From Pomphorhynchus laevis (lineage: Eukaryota; Acanthocephala; Palaeacanthocephala; Echinorhynchida; Pomphorhynchidae), in contig WNNJ02001682.1 in assembly GCA_012934845.2 (NCBI GenBank), forward strand, positions 62,001 to 126,000: a stretch of 64,000 bases of DNA, written 5' to 3'. This document shows positions 31,627 to 43,519 of this stretch, piece by piece. The notes beneath the pieces are model-generated. The model worked only from the letters and a program-made list of their open reading frames with translations, made no database searches and was not told the origin of the DNA. Numbering within the stretch: position 1 is the first letter of the stretch; every line of letters begins with the position of its first letter. The translations under genes were made by a program, and so were the position numbers.

Positions 31627-31777
31627 TTGTATAATATGGCCAATAAATAAGGATTCGGTGTGGAGAAACGACTCCGAATTACATAGATCATTCGCCTAGC
31701 TGCGCTGTACGGATGATGCATATAATTAGGAGTTGTTTCTCCACACCGAATCCTCAATTATTGGCCATATTATACAA
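31627..31777. repeat. Inverted repeat made from LINE RT sequence
   Basis: Arms 31627-31675 and 31729-31777 are 49 bp with 3 mismatches, and weaker symmetry continues inward to a centre near 31702. The right arm with its continuation to about 31860 encodes RT C-terminal residues (STPNPQLLAILYKAKIRPLI then EYAAPVALS), so the left arm is an inverted duplicate of RT coding sequence. Confidence 0.9.
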
Positions 31778-31860
31778 GGCTAAGATTCGACCATTGATCG
31801 AATATGCTGCACCGGTTGCACTTTCATGTACGTAAGATGAAATTTCAGTATCTACAAGAC

Positions 31861-32564
31861 AATGTTTTGCATATGTTCTACTGAAGAAAATTTATATCTT
31901 CACCAGACAAATATCTTAGATATTAATAAAATATGAATTGAAAGTAAATATTTATTAAAAATAACTGATTTATTTAATTTTGAGATTTCGGAGCAGGATC
32001 AATAAACACAGATTTATTTTTACATTTCGTTAGCTGCTACTAGTTTCAACAGAAACAAGACGTTTATAGTTTATATGCTATAAATATATAGCATTAGCAT
32101 TCTTCCTCGGTAGATACGCGTTTCCTTAACAATTTATCAGTTCACATGGATGTGCGAGTGTTTTTGCATTGAATATAGGAAAGCGTTTCCATGAGGTATC
32201 GATTTTTCATTTAGGTTCCACAGTTGAAATTTGTGTTTGAAATTGTTTGAAGCTCTTAGCAACTAAGCATTGAGATTTTTGTATTTTATTAAATAAAACA
32301 TGTTTAATCAGAGCATTTATTCACATTAACCACTCCAAAAAGATGTCAAGTGTGTCATCGTTCGCCGTAACTAGAATCCCAGCCGTTGCTATATCCCATT
32401 TGTAGTCTAATAAATATTATGCTACTCTTCATTCTCCATGAGCTCTCTGGTTACCAATCGAATCACTGTATTTTCATTCCCGACAGGTGATGGAAATGCA
32501 ATATAAATATACAACGTCTGCATGTGATTTAAAAATTAACCTTCCGAAAACACCTTGACTTGAA
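31861..32564. other. AT-rich spacer
   Basis: No coding signal above noise. A short tandem-like string GCTATAAATATATAGCATTAGC near 32078 is palindromic. Nothing else supported. Confidence 0.5.
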
Positions 32565-33091
32565 AAAAATATTTTAAAGTGGGAAATGCGTGCCAGCGCA
32601 AAACATGACCACAAAAGTTGTTAGAGTAATTTGGAAAGTGGAGTAAGAAGCTATGACGGAAACGCAGCGATAGCGAGGTGGGGCGAGTATCGTCTAAGAA
32701 AGGAAGGTTGATGAACGATGGGGAGCCGACAGCAATGAGACGAAAAGTAACGAGAAGAAGGCGGAGTTTGATGCGGATGTGGATGGTGGGCCAGGAGAGT
32801 TGGGCAAAATATGTGGATGTGTGGTCGAAGCGACGGAGACGAAAGAGCACTTGAACGGGGCTGTTGATTATTCGTTGTAGTGATAGGATGATGGATTTTG
32901 GAGAATTGGCGAAAAGAATAAGGCAGTAATCGATTTTAGGGAAAAGAAGCGATGAAAGAAGAGACATACAAGAACGGAAGTCGATAAGGGGGCGGATACG
33001 GCGGATGTCACGGAGAATTTAGTTAGATGAGCGGACAATGTCGCGGACGAAGGGTTTAAGGCAAAGATGATCATCGAAATGGAAGCCTAAT
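32565..33091 (-). pseudogene. 5'-truncated LINE K 3' fragment
   Basis: From 33091 leftwards: LGFHFDDHL, CLKPFVRDIVRSSN, LRDIRRIRPLIDFRSCMSLL, LFPKIDYCLILFANSPKSII, LFRLRRFDHTSTYFAQLSWP and FINLPFLDDTRPTSLSLRFR, as in LINE K (38.5-39.0 kb), then the tail with GCGCTGGCACGCATTT near 32580. About 140 bp of the C-terminus and 3' untranslated region are deleted compared with K. It lies head-on against the next plus-strand LINE at 33092. Confidence 0.82.
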
Positions 33092-35435
33092 CGAGTTGAC
33101 AGATCTATCTGCAAGGGTGGTGAAGTGATTCGCTACGTGCATAATAGTTTAGTGTTTAAATTGCTAGTTGTACGAGCGTCCAATGGAATCGAGTTATTGT
33201 GGGGTAGTGTGTCTCTTCCTACCCTTGGTTCAGTGACTTTAGGCTTAATCTATCGCAATCCCACTTCAGATGTTTGTTGCTTGATCGATTACATTCTAGT
33301 TTGGTTCCAAACCAAATCTTTTTATAGTTGGTGATATCAACTTAGCGACAGTAGATTGGAACACCTATACATCCTCCGTGTGTAGTCCGTCCACATCATT
33401 ATTTCTTGATATGATTAACTCGCTAAACCTTACCCAACATGTTTCAAAATTTACCCGATTTTCCCAAGAAAATCAATCGCTACTTGATATTTGTCTAACA
33501 TCGAATAAATACATTACACTCAAAGTTACGCACTCCGATCTTTTGGGTAGGTCAGATCACTGTGTTCTCAATTTCTACTCAGATTTTACACGTCCTTCAG
33601 CTTGTAGATTACAACAGAATTCTTTAAATTATTTTAAAACTAACTTCGAACTTGTGCGTCAGAATCTATTAAGTATTTCATGGCTCAGTCCGTTTTATGT
33701 TGGGGTTGATAAGGCATGCTATCAGTTAGAAGCCACCCTTAAGGAATTATACGATTTTCGCCCCGTAAAACCGTTGCAAATCGTATACACCATAAACCTT
33801 GGTTTGACAAAGAGTTAAAGAATGCTTTAAAATTAAAAATATGAAATTCCAGTTGTATTCTAATAATAGTATTGATTACTGTGGGTATAGAGAGAGGCCA
33901 GAAATCGGTTCACATTTCTTAAACGCTTTAAACAATATCAATTTGAAGAGAAAATTGCTTAAATGTCAATTCATAATCCTAAATCCGTATTCAATTATGC
34001 TAATTTCAACAACAAAAATAAACACATTGGTTCACTTGTTGATACTGATGGTTGCACATTGATTAAATATGATGACATAGCGAATGCTTTCGCTCAACAT
34101 TTTTGCATAGGAGTTCGTAAATACCCCTCCGTCACCTATGCCTCCTACTGTCCATCGAATATATACATTCTTTTTTTTCTATATACATTCTATACACATT
34201 TTTTTGTGTTTGTTAGTGGTCATGTAAGCGTGCATTTTGCACGTAGTGTTAGAGCTCAAGCGGCTTAAATCGTCAGGTTCTATTTGTCCTGATCGTTTAC
34301 CACCGGTATTTCTCAAGAATATCGCTGATGTAATCGGCATACCACTATATTGGATTTGTGTTGCTTCCTTGTATTTCGGTTGTGTCCCAATGAATTGAAA
34401 ACTTTCGTTGATAAGGCCCGTTTTGAAGAAAGGTGATCCATCTTTAGTTGAAAATTATCGCCCGATAAGTCTAACGTGTGTATTCTGTCGAGTTTTGGAA
34501 AGGATAATATACTGCATTCTAAGCGATTATCTAGAATCCAACAAATTATTGTGTAACAATCAACATGGATTTCGAAGGGATCGCTCAACAATCACTAATC
34601 TCTTGATTGCCCAGAATAGCTGGGGTTCGTTATTTGATACGGGCTTTGATGTTGATATAGTATTTTTTAATTTTTCAAAAACGTTTGATATGGTTCCACA
34701 TGACATCTTGATTCAGAAAATGCGTGCTCTAAGCATTGATCCACTTATTATTCGCTGGATAAAAGAATTTTTATCTAACAGATTCTATCAGGTTGTTGTA
34801 AATGGTTCTCTTTCTGATCCTTATCCGGTCAACGTTGGAGTTCCGCAGGGTTCGGTCCTCGGCCCATTGTTATTCTGTATTTTCATTAATGACCTTCCTT
34901 CTATTTTGAACTCACACTCACTCTTATATGCAATCGATCTAAAAATTTGCCAGGCTATCCGGTCAGAGTCGGACACGGTGCTAGTTCAATCGGATATCGA
35001 TAGCATTTCCAACTGGGCTTATATGGTAGGTATGTCACTGAATATATCGAAGTGTGCTTGTATGCGTTTACAATCACGCAGTTATAGTGTTTATCCAACT
35101 TATCATCTTGAGGATCAGAACATTAAAGTAGTAACTCGTCTTAGCGACCTTGGAATAGTAGCTGCGAATGATTTTTCGACTTGTTGGAATACTGAGTTTG
35201 CTTGCTTAAAAGCAAATCGAATGGTTGGGATAATTCGTAGAACTTTTAGTTTGTTGAGTCTAGTTTCATTTAGAGCACTCGCCAACGCATTTATGATCAG
35301 TCATCTTACCTATGCATCACAATGTTCGTTCCCAAGAACAGTATACGAGAAAAGTAGAATTGAAAATGTGCTGCGCCGGGCAACAAAGCTCGTAAATTCA
35401 GTTAAAGCCTTACCTTATAATAAATTTAAATGTGC
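33092..35435 (+). pseudogene. APE LINE ORF2, sister of element C (element I)
   Basis: Starts inside the endonuclease (NRVDRSICKGGEVIRYVHNS, GLIYRNPTSDVCCLID, GDINLATVDW, LLGRSDHCVLNF) and continues through the RT: ENYRPISLTCVFCRVLERII, NQHGFRRDRSTITNLLIAQN, VDIVFFNFSKTFDMVPHD, NVGVPQGSVLGPLLFCIFIN and LLYAIDLKIC at about 34.93 kb. The catalytic FADD is YAID and the FFDFSKAFD Asp is Asn, so the RT is dead. The main RT frame 34408-35439 is open for 343 codons. Breaks near 33.34, 33.82, 33.96, 34.1-34.26 kb. An extra T-rich 60-70 bp block at 34150-34230 contains a piece of the shared 3' hairpin (CATGTAAGCGTGCATTTTGC). Ends abruptly at about 35.43 kb. Confidence 0.85.
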
Positions 35436-35540
35436 TTAGAAAACATTTTATCGTTTTTATGAACATCATTTTTACTTTTGATGACAATTTAAAAAAGTTT
35501 GAGATCTAAAGTAAATACAATTGATTATATTAAGTTCTAT

Positions 35541-35613
35541 ACAATAAATAACATACAATCTAATATACATACAACGAGGAGAATAAAATCACGAATCAAA
35601 CGACTATATACAA
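35541..35613 (+). promoter_or_regulatory. 5' leader of LINE K with shared motif
   Basis: 35541-35560 reads ACAATAAATAACATACAATC, the best match to the motif of elements B and F although K belongs to the other endonuclease class. The ATG follows 54 nt later. Confidence 0.5.
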
Positions 35614-37011
35614 ATGGGTCGGAAAAAACAAAAGTCTCAAGTTCCCAACCATGTCGTGTCCAACACCGATGTTAGAAATGTTTCCAATGGATCTGAACAA
35701 CAAGTCCTTTGCTCAAACAATGATTGTCACACGTGGGTAAGTATTTGGACTTCAGAATCCCAGGCATCTTGCCTTGCAGACAACGAATTCTACTGTGGCT
35801 ACTGTTCGGCTAAGATGATAAATACGATGAAGAGTGAAATAGAGGGTCTCAAGACAAATATATTGAAACTATCTGGCAACGCAGCGATGTCCACACATGC
35901 CTCTTCGTATTGTAATAAGTTTCAACCTCGATGCCCAATTCATCCGCATTTGATTGCCTCTAAGAATGCCAAATCTCCCATCTCTTCTACAGGTATTACT
36001 ATACATCCATCAATTTTGCCCAATCAATCAGCTCAATCTTCTGATGTTACTGTCATTGACCATTTGCAACCCAGTATTTCTTTAGTCGTATCAGATAAAT
36101 CACCTTACATTTCTACCCCTCATTGCGTTTCTACGTCATCATCAGATAATCCATCATCAGATAATCTGAAGGAGCCGCAAATTGTATCGCAGCAAGATGG
36201 ATTTTGTCAAGTTTATGATAAATCTACCGATACAGTGACGGAGCCGCAAATTGTTACAACTAATGTATTTTCACTCCCCGACAACCCACGTCCCGTCCTT
36301 CCCGTCTCGTTTCTCAATACCTTGCATCCATCAATCAAAATCACGTCCACCAACCTCCACAATCCTTCCACTCATAACCTATCCTCACATCGCTTGTCAC
36401 CCTCTTTATTATCATTATCCTCTATGTCTCTCGTCGTCAAACCAAATCCCTCCAAATCATCAACTGCCAGCTCTTCTATCGTGATCTCACCTACTCACGT
36501 CAGTCGTCCTCCATTACGGAAGCGCTTTGCTTCTCGCGATCGTTGCGTCATTGTCACTAATATCACGCCTTCTAACTCCTTATCTCCACAAGCACGTCTA
36601 GACGACGATGTTTCCGCTTTCAGATCTATCCTCTCGTCTATTGTCCCTGCGGATAAACCATCCTTTTTCAAGGACATTTCTCCTGTCGCATTCATCCGTC
36701 TAAACAAATCTTCTCAATCTAATCCTTCCCAGCCCCCTCTCCTAAAAATTGTTTTCAAGCATCGCTCTCACGCGTCTTCTGTCCTCTCTCAACGATTCAA
36801 ACTCATGTCATCTTCAACCACTCGAATTTTCCCCGATCGCGCCCCTTCTGAAATCGCTCAAATCTCTTCAGCCCGCATCGAAAGACGTCGTCGCGAGGAA
36901 AACGGCGAAAAAATCACTCTCCATCCGAAATATAGACGGAAATTTTCAAGTTTCCACACCCGTCCAAAAATTCGATGGCGCTCCATCTCTCCTATGTGTC
37001 TTCTCCACTAG
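35614..37011 (+). pseudogene. LINE ORF1 (element K)
   Basis: MGRKKQKSQVPNHV start. Cys4 finger at residues about 33-70 (CSNNDC-H-T-W-V-S ... FYCGYC), then a short coiled-coil-like stretch (KMINTMKSEIEGLKTNILKL), a very long Ser/Pro/Thr spacer, then the C-terminal module RDRCVIVTNITPSNSLSPQA, RLDDDVSAFRSILSSIV, AFIRLNKSSQ, LLKIVFKHRSHASSVL and RIERRRREENGE. The frame stays open to 37011, but comparison with sister copies shows a frameshift near 36.9 kb: the natural end (SLSIRNIDGNFQVSTPV) is in another frame. C-rich codon use sets this family apart from element C. The stop overlaps the ORF2 ATG at 36975. Confidence 0.83.
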
Positions 37012-39161
37012 ACTCTTTCGTCACAGCACACGGTTTCCGCCTCGGTCTCCTCAACACTAGATCTATTCTTAATAAATCCGATCTTATCCTCAACCTATTC
37101 ACCAAGCAATCCATCGATCTCTTCTGCCTCACCGAATCCTGGCACTCAGATTCCGACGACCTTTCCATTCGCCGTCTGCTCTCTGCCGGTTGCTCCCTAG
37201 TCGAATCCGCCCGCCCCCTCAGCTCATGCCCTTCTAAATCCTCTAATCATGGCGGCATCGTCGCATTCGCGCGTCACCCAGCGTCTCTTCGCAAAATCAA
37301 TCCCCCTTTCAGTCCTTGCTCTTTTGAATTGCTCACTTGTCGTTATTCTAACCCGATCACTCTAGATCTCGCCATTGTATACCGTCCTGGTTCATCAGCT
37401 CTTACAGCCTTATTTTTTACCGAACTCGCTGACCTCATTTCTCATTGTTCTTTGTCCTCAATCCCTTCACTCCTTCTAGGCGACTTCAATATCCGCCTAG
37501 ACCGCACCTCTTCTACGGATTCCATCCGGTTCATTAACATTCTATCCAACTACAATTACAAACTAATCTCCACTGCCCCCACACATATACTTGGTTGGGC
37601 ACTCGACATCATCGCTGTCCCCGATCATTTTGCTGCCTACACCACACTGTCCATCTCTGATCCTGGTCTATCCGATCACTTTCTTATCACCCTAGATCTC
37701 ACTCACAACCACACCCCTCCTCACACACCTAAATCCTACGTCGCCCTTGGAGAAATCTTGACCTCTACCTTCTCCGCACTGCGTTACTCAAATCATCTCT
37801 ATCATTACCCACAATAACATCTTCCTCTCTTCACGATCTCGCCCTTCTACACCTTCAAAGCTCTTATAACGCCTCATCTTAATACAAATCAACGCTTATA
37901 TCTCCTCATCCAATCTGTACATTCTTTTCCAATCCGCTTTCCGCTCTAATTACTCGACAGAAGTCGCATGCATAAAAGTGTACAACGACTTACTCATTTC
38001 TCGAGACAAGACTCTATATAGTGTTCTCATCTCTCTCGAGCTCTCCTCCGCATTCGACATTGTCGACCACTCAGTACTCCTTTCTCGCCTTCGTTATGAT
38101 TACGGCTTTTCTTCCTCCTCCGTAGCATGGTTTGCCTCATATCTATCCGACCGTTCTTTTTGCGTCTGTTCTAATTCATCATCCTCCCTCCCATCCCTAT
38201 TTTTTGCGGGGTCCCACAAGGTTCAGTCATAGGTCCCCTCCTTTTCTCTCTTCTGCTTGGCGATCTATCTCCGTTTATCAAACCTTACTTCTTTAATGTA
38301 ATGCAATACACCGATGACATTCTTATCTTTGCTCATGCACCTGCACATCGCACACACGATATCGGCATTTCTGCCTCCAACTGTCTTCTATCTACAAACG
38401 TCTCTCCATTCTCCATCTCGTTCTAAACCCAGAAAAGTCCAAAATAATATGGTTCCTCCCCCGTAAACCAAACATATCTCCTCCCACTGTATCTGTTGCC
38501 TCATCGATCATCCCCATAGTCCACAATCTCGCTTTCTTAGGCTTCCATTTCGATGATCACCTTTCCCTTAAACCCTTAGTCAGTGACAAAGTCTGCTCAT
38601 CTAACTTAATTCTCCGTGACATCCGCCGTGTCCGCCACCCTATCGACTTCCGTTCTTGTATGTCTCTTCTTTCATCGCATCTTTGCCCTAAAATCGATTA
38701 CTGTCTTAGCTTTTTCGCCAAGTCTCCAAAATCCATCATTCTACCTCTACAACGAATAATCAACACCGCCGTTTGAGTGCTCTTTCGTCTCCGTCGCTTC
38801 GACCACACATCCACATATTTTGCCCAACTCTCCTGGCCCACCATCCACATCCGCATCAAACTCCGCCTTCTTCCCGTTACTTTTCGTCTCATCGCTGTCG
38901 GCTCCCTGTCGTTCATCAACCTTCCTTTCTTAGACGACACTCGTTCTACCTCGCTATCGCTGCGTTTCCGTCATAGCTTCTTACTCCACGTTTTTAATTA
39001 CTCCAACAACTACGGTCTCCGATCCTTCCTTGTCGCCTCCTCACTCGCCTGGAATCAACCTTCTCTCGACGTCCGCCGCGCCCCCTCCTGATTCATGTTC
39101 AAACACCTCCTCCGTTCACACCTTCTCGGCACCTGATTCACAGTCTTGTTTTGTTGTGGTC
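36975..39161 (+). pseudogene. LINE ORF2, APE endonuclease plus broken RT (element K)
   Basis: ATG at 36975 in the context TTCGATGGCG, which is conserved in sister copies at 1390 and about 63917. Endonuclease open to 37817: GFRLGLLNTRSILNKSDLIL, LFCLTESWHSDSDD, HGGIVAFAR, LAIVYRPGSSALTALFF, LLLGDFNIRLDR, LSDHFLITLDL. The RT follows in several frames: SLELSSAFDIVDHSVLLSRL, a GVPQGSVIGPLLFSLLLGDL equivalent at about 38.2 kb, MQYTDDILIF (YTDD box, about 38.31 kb), VHNLAFLGFHFDDHLSLKPL, then the C-terminal block also found at 32.6-33.1 and 55.9-56.4 kb. At least five breaks. RT sequence is far from element C (YTDD rather than FADD), yet the 3' tail is the same. Confidence 0.83.
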
Positions 39162-39215
39162 ATGTAACCGGGCGCTGGCACGCATTTGCCACGTTAAAAT
39201 AAATCGTTTTTTTTT
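39162..39215 (+). terminator. LINE K 3' tail hairpin
   Basis: GTAACCGGGCGCTGGCACGC then ATTTGCCACGTTAAAATAAA and a T run. The outer stem (CCGGGC/GCACGC) is weakened here while TGGCA/TGCCA is kept. Confidence 0.75.
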
Positions 39216-40164
39216 AATTTTATTCTCGATTTTGGACATTGTCCGCAGTATCAATCCTCAATAATCAATTGTTTGGATACGCTTTGTAAGATAAATGCCT
39301 CGATACTTGTTTAAAATTGTCTTTATTATGTATTTCTTGCCTTTTTTGTTAAGTAAAAAAATCTTATTTGTTTGAAATCCAACTTTTTAGTATTTTTGAT
39401 TGACGCCATATATTTATATTTTTAGATTTGTTGCCAATTTGATATCCTCTTTAAATGACCGACGCACAGGTATCGCTTTTGTTTTGCATCGCATTTGGTT
39501 CATAATTTTAAATCATCTGCACAAATTGCAGCGGGGCTGCTACATTTACTTAGAATGTCAAATAAATTTCGCTTTTCCCAAAGAATAAAGTGTCGTTCAA
39601 GATTTTGCCTGACAATTTTTTTGTTTGCTGTTCCATCTTTCGAGAAGTTGAAGAATTTCCGTTACTTAATACGGGCATTTATTTTTCAATTTTACTATCT
39701 GTTCAATCTATGATACGAATATTTACATTAAAAGTTGCTTGCATTACCTTTTTACATATTCGCTCAAATTGTGAAGCATGATGACGCCGTGTTCACTATT
39801 CAGTGTTCGCTGAAGACCCTAGAAAGACTCGGGTCTTTGTATTTCCGAGTTACTCGGTATTAGAAATATTTAGGCTTAGAATTCCGCGATAAAAGTGCGA
39901 TCTTATAAAATTAACGATCGCTTGTGTTTTATAATGCTAAACCAAAATTTAATAAATAATTATAATTTTAATAACGTGAATTTAAAACTATGCGGATTGC
40001 TGAGAATTGCTGAAGAAGGAAAGTTGCCGAAGAAAGAATATATTTACGAAGATATTTATAGAGATTTACAATGATTTACGTTGTAAAAGATATATATTCT
40101 GAAGATTAAAAATTATTTATTACAAATTATTCGCTAATTATTCACTAATTGCTGATTATTCGTT
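39216..40164. other. AT-rich spacer, no gene recognised
   Basis: Short unsupported ORFs only. 39780-39920 has a stretch with GAATTCCGCGATAAAAGTGC, reminiscent of the LINE leader boundary seen at 4.29 and 62.52 kb, but without an array. Confidence 0.4.
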
Positions 40165-42905
40165 CTAATAAACATACACTTAAAGAACAATATTAATTCA
40201 TCCCCTATGCCTATATATTGATCGATTCATAATTGATATCTGATGAGTACCGCAAGCAATCAATTTACGCCCTGTAAAACAAAAAAACAAATAAACAATA
40301 AGAACGATGGAACGGACTGCTACGTGTGTCGTTTGCTTTTGAACTTTTCGACTTAATGGTTTTGGTTGTCTCCAGAAGCACCGCCCAATCTCCCTGCGGT
40401 GCTTGTGATGAATTGGTAGAGATGATTCGCTTTTCCACGTTTGGTATTAAATGCGACCGACGCATCTGACCATTCCCTCACATCTGCTATCAAAGATCGT
40501 TCTGTCCACTTCCTCAAAATGTTTTTAAAATTTATCGCGTGCACTACGCATTCCCATGAAACAGTTGATGGGAGATGCCGAAATCCTTTAAGGTTAGGAC
40601 TCCGAGTTTCAGCGAAATTGGCTGACGGAGATATTCGTGGTGCTGTTAACTACTTTCGTCAGAGGAATCGTTTGCTACAAAAAAAGAAGAAACTCTTGCC
40701 ACGCTCCAAGCCTTACACCAATCCGCGAACGAAACAGTTCCCATTCCTCCATCGACTGATGAAGATGATCGCCCTCATCCATGTTTAATTTCTGAACTTC
40801 AGAGCGCAATCGATTCTTTTCCCAGCACCTCGGGTCACGGATTGGACGGACTTTGTCCCCAACATTTAAAGGATCTGGTTTCCTTTGCAGCCGGTGAAGG
40901 CGGCCACATTCTTCTCAATGCACTAGCACCGACAGTGAACCAAATAGTTAGTGGTAGGTTATCCCCTGAAGTTATCCACCTCATATTCTCGGCATTCCTA
41001 TTTGCTCTGGAGAAAAAGTGAGTTAGGGTTCGTCTAATTGCAATCGGCACGACCATTCGATGCGTTGCCGCGAATGTACTCTTTAGACAAGTGGCAAACA
41101 AGGTCGGTGATCATCTTCGTCTAGTTCAATTAGGTTGCTGCACTCCTTGTGGCGCGGAAACCATAGTTCATTCCTTAAGAATGTTCATTGAGAACACTTC
41201 AGTGCCCTTTGATGTGGTAAAATGCGACTTCAAAAATGCTTTCAACACTGTCAGCCACATAGCCCTACTCGATGCCGTGAAGAATCTTGCACCTGAAGCA
41301 TTGCCATACTTTTACATGGCTTACGGATCTAAAACCTCACTCGTGTTTGAAGACCAAATTATATGGTCAGTCAGGATTGCAACAATAAGACCCCCGCCCA
41401 TATGTTTTGCTATAGCCGTCAACCCACTAGCACACTCACCCGCCTGGTATTTGAATGACGCAACCATCAAGGGTGACCCATTTGAAACATTGTCTGATCT
41501 AAGTCAAATAGTTAATGACTCTTTGAAACTTGGTCTCTACTTGAATTCGCGAAAGTGCTAATTGTTGCCAATGAATGTCCATTATGGGGAACAACATCAG
41601 ATGATTTTCGGACGATTTCAATTTATTTGCTCAGGGATATATGTTGTTATTTCTATCGATAAGCTAAGTATTTTGGGAAGCTGCGTTTTAGCAGCTAATT
41701 GTGCAGTGGAAGTAAAAAAGGATCTTGCCGCAATTGGAGCTTCTAGGTCAGCGTTCATGTGAGCTTGGGGCCCACGAAGCATTTTTCCTATTCAAAAACT
41801 GCTTATTTATGCCCTATCTCCTTTACAAACTACGCTCAGTCCCATTTTTCGAACACCCTGATGAGCTGCAAAAGCTGGATTCTATGCTAAGGAGATATCT
41901 TGCACGTATTCTTGAAAGCCACTTAACAGAGGAAGCATGGCGGTAAGCCGCACTTCCTGTATTATATGGGGTATCGGGATTCGTAACACAATTAATGTTG
42001 CTCTACCTGCTTTTTATCGCCTTATTGTGCTTCCCGTATCAACGTTGAATGCCTTTTGGGATTGAGCTCCCAACCATTATGCCGGTATTATTGTATTGGA
42101 CTACAGGACTGGCTTTCCAAAACAGGAAAATCTTGGCACTTGAAAATGATACCAAGCAGTCCGTATGGGATTTACTTCTTATCAGGCAGATACACAATAG
42201 AATATCTTCATGTTTGCAGGATGAGGCTTCCAATGCGAGATAGATCTCTGTCTCAACACATGAGTCAAGTTCTTGACTCAATGCGCTACCTATTTCTGCC
42301 CTGGGAACCCGGTTAGGGGATGATGCGGTGAGAATTAGGATTTCCTTGAGACTCGGTTTTCCTGTTTGTACCCTTCATCGATGCCGTTGCAGTGTAATGA
42401 TAGACGCAACAGGCCGACATGGTTTTGCCTGTAGGAGATCAGCAGTCCGCTTCCCACGTCATGCTGAACTCAATCAAATTCTCAGCAGAACTTTGAACAC
42501 AAAGAACGCTCCCAATATTCTGAAACCACCCAATATGTGTAGGTTAGATGGTCGCTGTCCGTACGATGTCACTGTTTTTTTCATGGCGCGATGGTAAATG
42601 CCTTTTTGGGATTCTACTTGCGCGGATACGCTGGCTACGAGCAATCTGAGTGTCCTAGTGGAGCGTCAATTTGGTCAGAGTAAAGGAAGATCGTAAAGTA
42701 TTCTGATTTGTGTAACTCCCAGCATTTCATTCCCTTTGGGGTCGAGACATATGGGGCACTGGGTAAGTCTGCAAAATCTCTTTGCAGTGAAATCGGCAGT
42801 AGATTAAAAAAGTTTTGGGAGATAATCGGGTGCACTCTTATTTACTCATGAATGTGAGTTTGGCCTACCAGAGAGGCAACGCAGCCCGTGTTCTCGCGAC
42901 ATCTG
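40165..42905 (+). pseudogene. YLDD-type REL LINE, single ORF (element E)
   Basis: A shared 5' motif CTAATAAACATACAC lies at 40165-40179. Coding traces start about 40303 (MERTATCVVC). Then VSAKLADGDIRGAVNYFRQR, a linker ELQSAIDSFPSTSGHGLDGL, RT blocks VRLIAIGTTIRCVAANV, QLGCCTPCGAETIVHSLR, VVKCDFKNAFNTVS, and at about 41.45 kb AWYLNDATIKGDP, where YLDD has become YLND. Thumb and knuckle: FKNCLFMPYLLYKLR, GTRLGDDAVRI, RLGFPVCTLHRCRCSVMIDA then TGRHGFACRRS. Endonuclease: CRLDGRCPYDVTVFF, FWDSTCADTLATSN. At least eight stops or frameshifts. Same family as the shard at 5736-6300. It may sit in the first intron of RPS11 or just upstream of the gene. Confidence 0.82.
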
Positions 42906-43399
42906 ACTGAGGTATACTGTTGCTGACGAGGAGCTGACAACTAGCACACTGAGAACAACTGATTTCAATTTGTTTTTAACCGTTGAGTATTATTTATCAA
43001 TTTTTTGATCTATATTTATCTATTCTTTTATTTTTATATAATTTATAATAATTTATTAATTATAATTTATTTTAATAATTTTTATAGATTATTTCAAATA
43101 ATTTACATTTAGTTAAAATTTAAAATTGAAATTTAAAATAAAAGTCATTTTTATGAATAGCCTAATTAATACCAGACCATAATATCAGAATATGGATTAG
43201 AGATAATAGACGGCACACCTTTATGTCTTGACACAATAAGCAACGATTTCTGGTACTATTGATAATCAAATTGTTGAATTTAGTAATTACATAGATTTTA
43301 GTTAATTTATTCAAAACTTACCTTTCTGAAATAAAAATATCTATTTAAAGATTATTAAAGAAAAACAGTTGCCAAAGTTTATAATTTTAATATATTTAG
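42906..43399 (+). other. Intron or upstream sequence of RPS11
   Basis: AT-rich. 43120-43165 carries TTTAAAATAAAAGTCATTTT and ATGAATAG, part of a dispersed repeat also at 59.56 and 60.60 kb. The 3' splice site of the following exon is TATATTTAG at 43391-43399. I looked for a short first exon encoding a Met-Ala-Asp-type start and did not find one. Confidence 0.5.
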
Positions 43400-43519
43400 A
43401 ACGAACGAGCATTTCAAAAGCAGCCTACTATATTTCTTAATAGAAAGGAAGGTCTGAAGAAAAAGAAAAGACTGCGATACTTTAAGGATGTTGGATTGGG
43501 ATTTAAAACTCCACGTGAG
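43400..43519 (+). CDS. RPS11: Ribosomal protein uS17 (S11), internal coding exon (second expected)
   Basis: Small-subunit ribosomal protein that binds 18S rRNA. This 40-codon exon begins after TTTAG and reads [20 protein letters not shown], then [20 protein letters not shown], matching residues about 6-45 of animal RPS11 (human ...TERAYQKQP...RYYKNIGLGFKTPKE). It ends GAG|GTGAGT, a consensus 5' splice site, phase 0. The next residues ([10 protein letters not shown]) begin the exon at 46437, so the join is exact. The starting methionine exon is not visible, so the gene is 5'-incomplete in what I can assign; it should encode only about five residues. No stop or frameshift. Confidence 0.95.
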
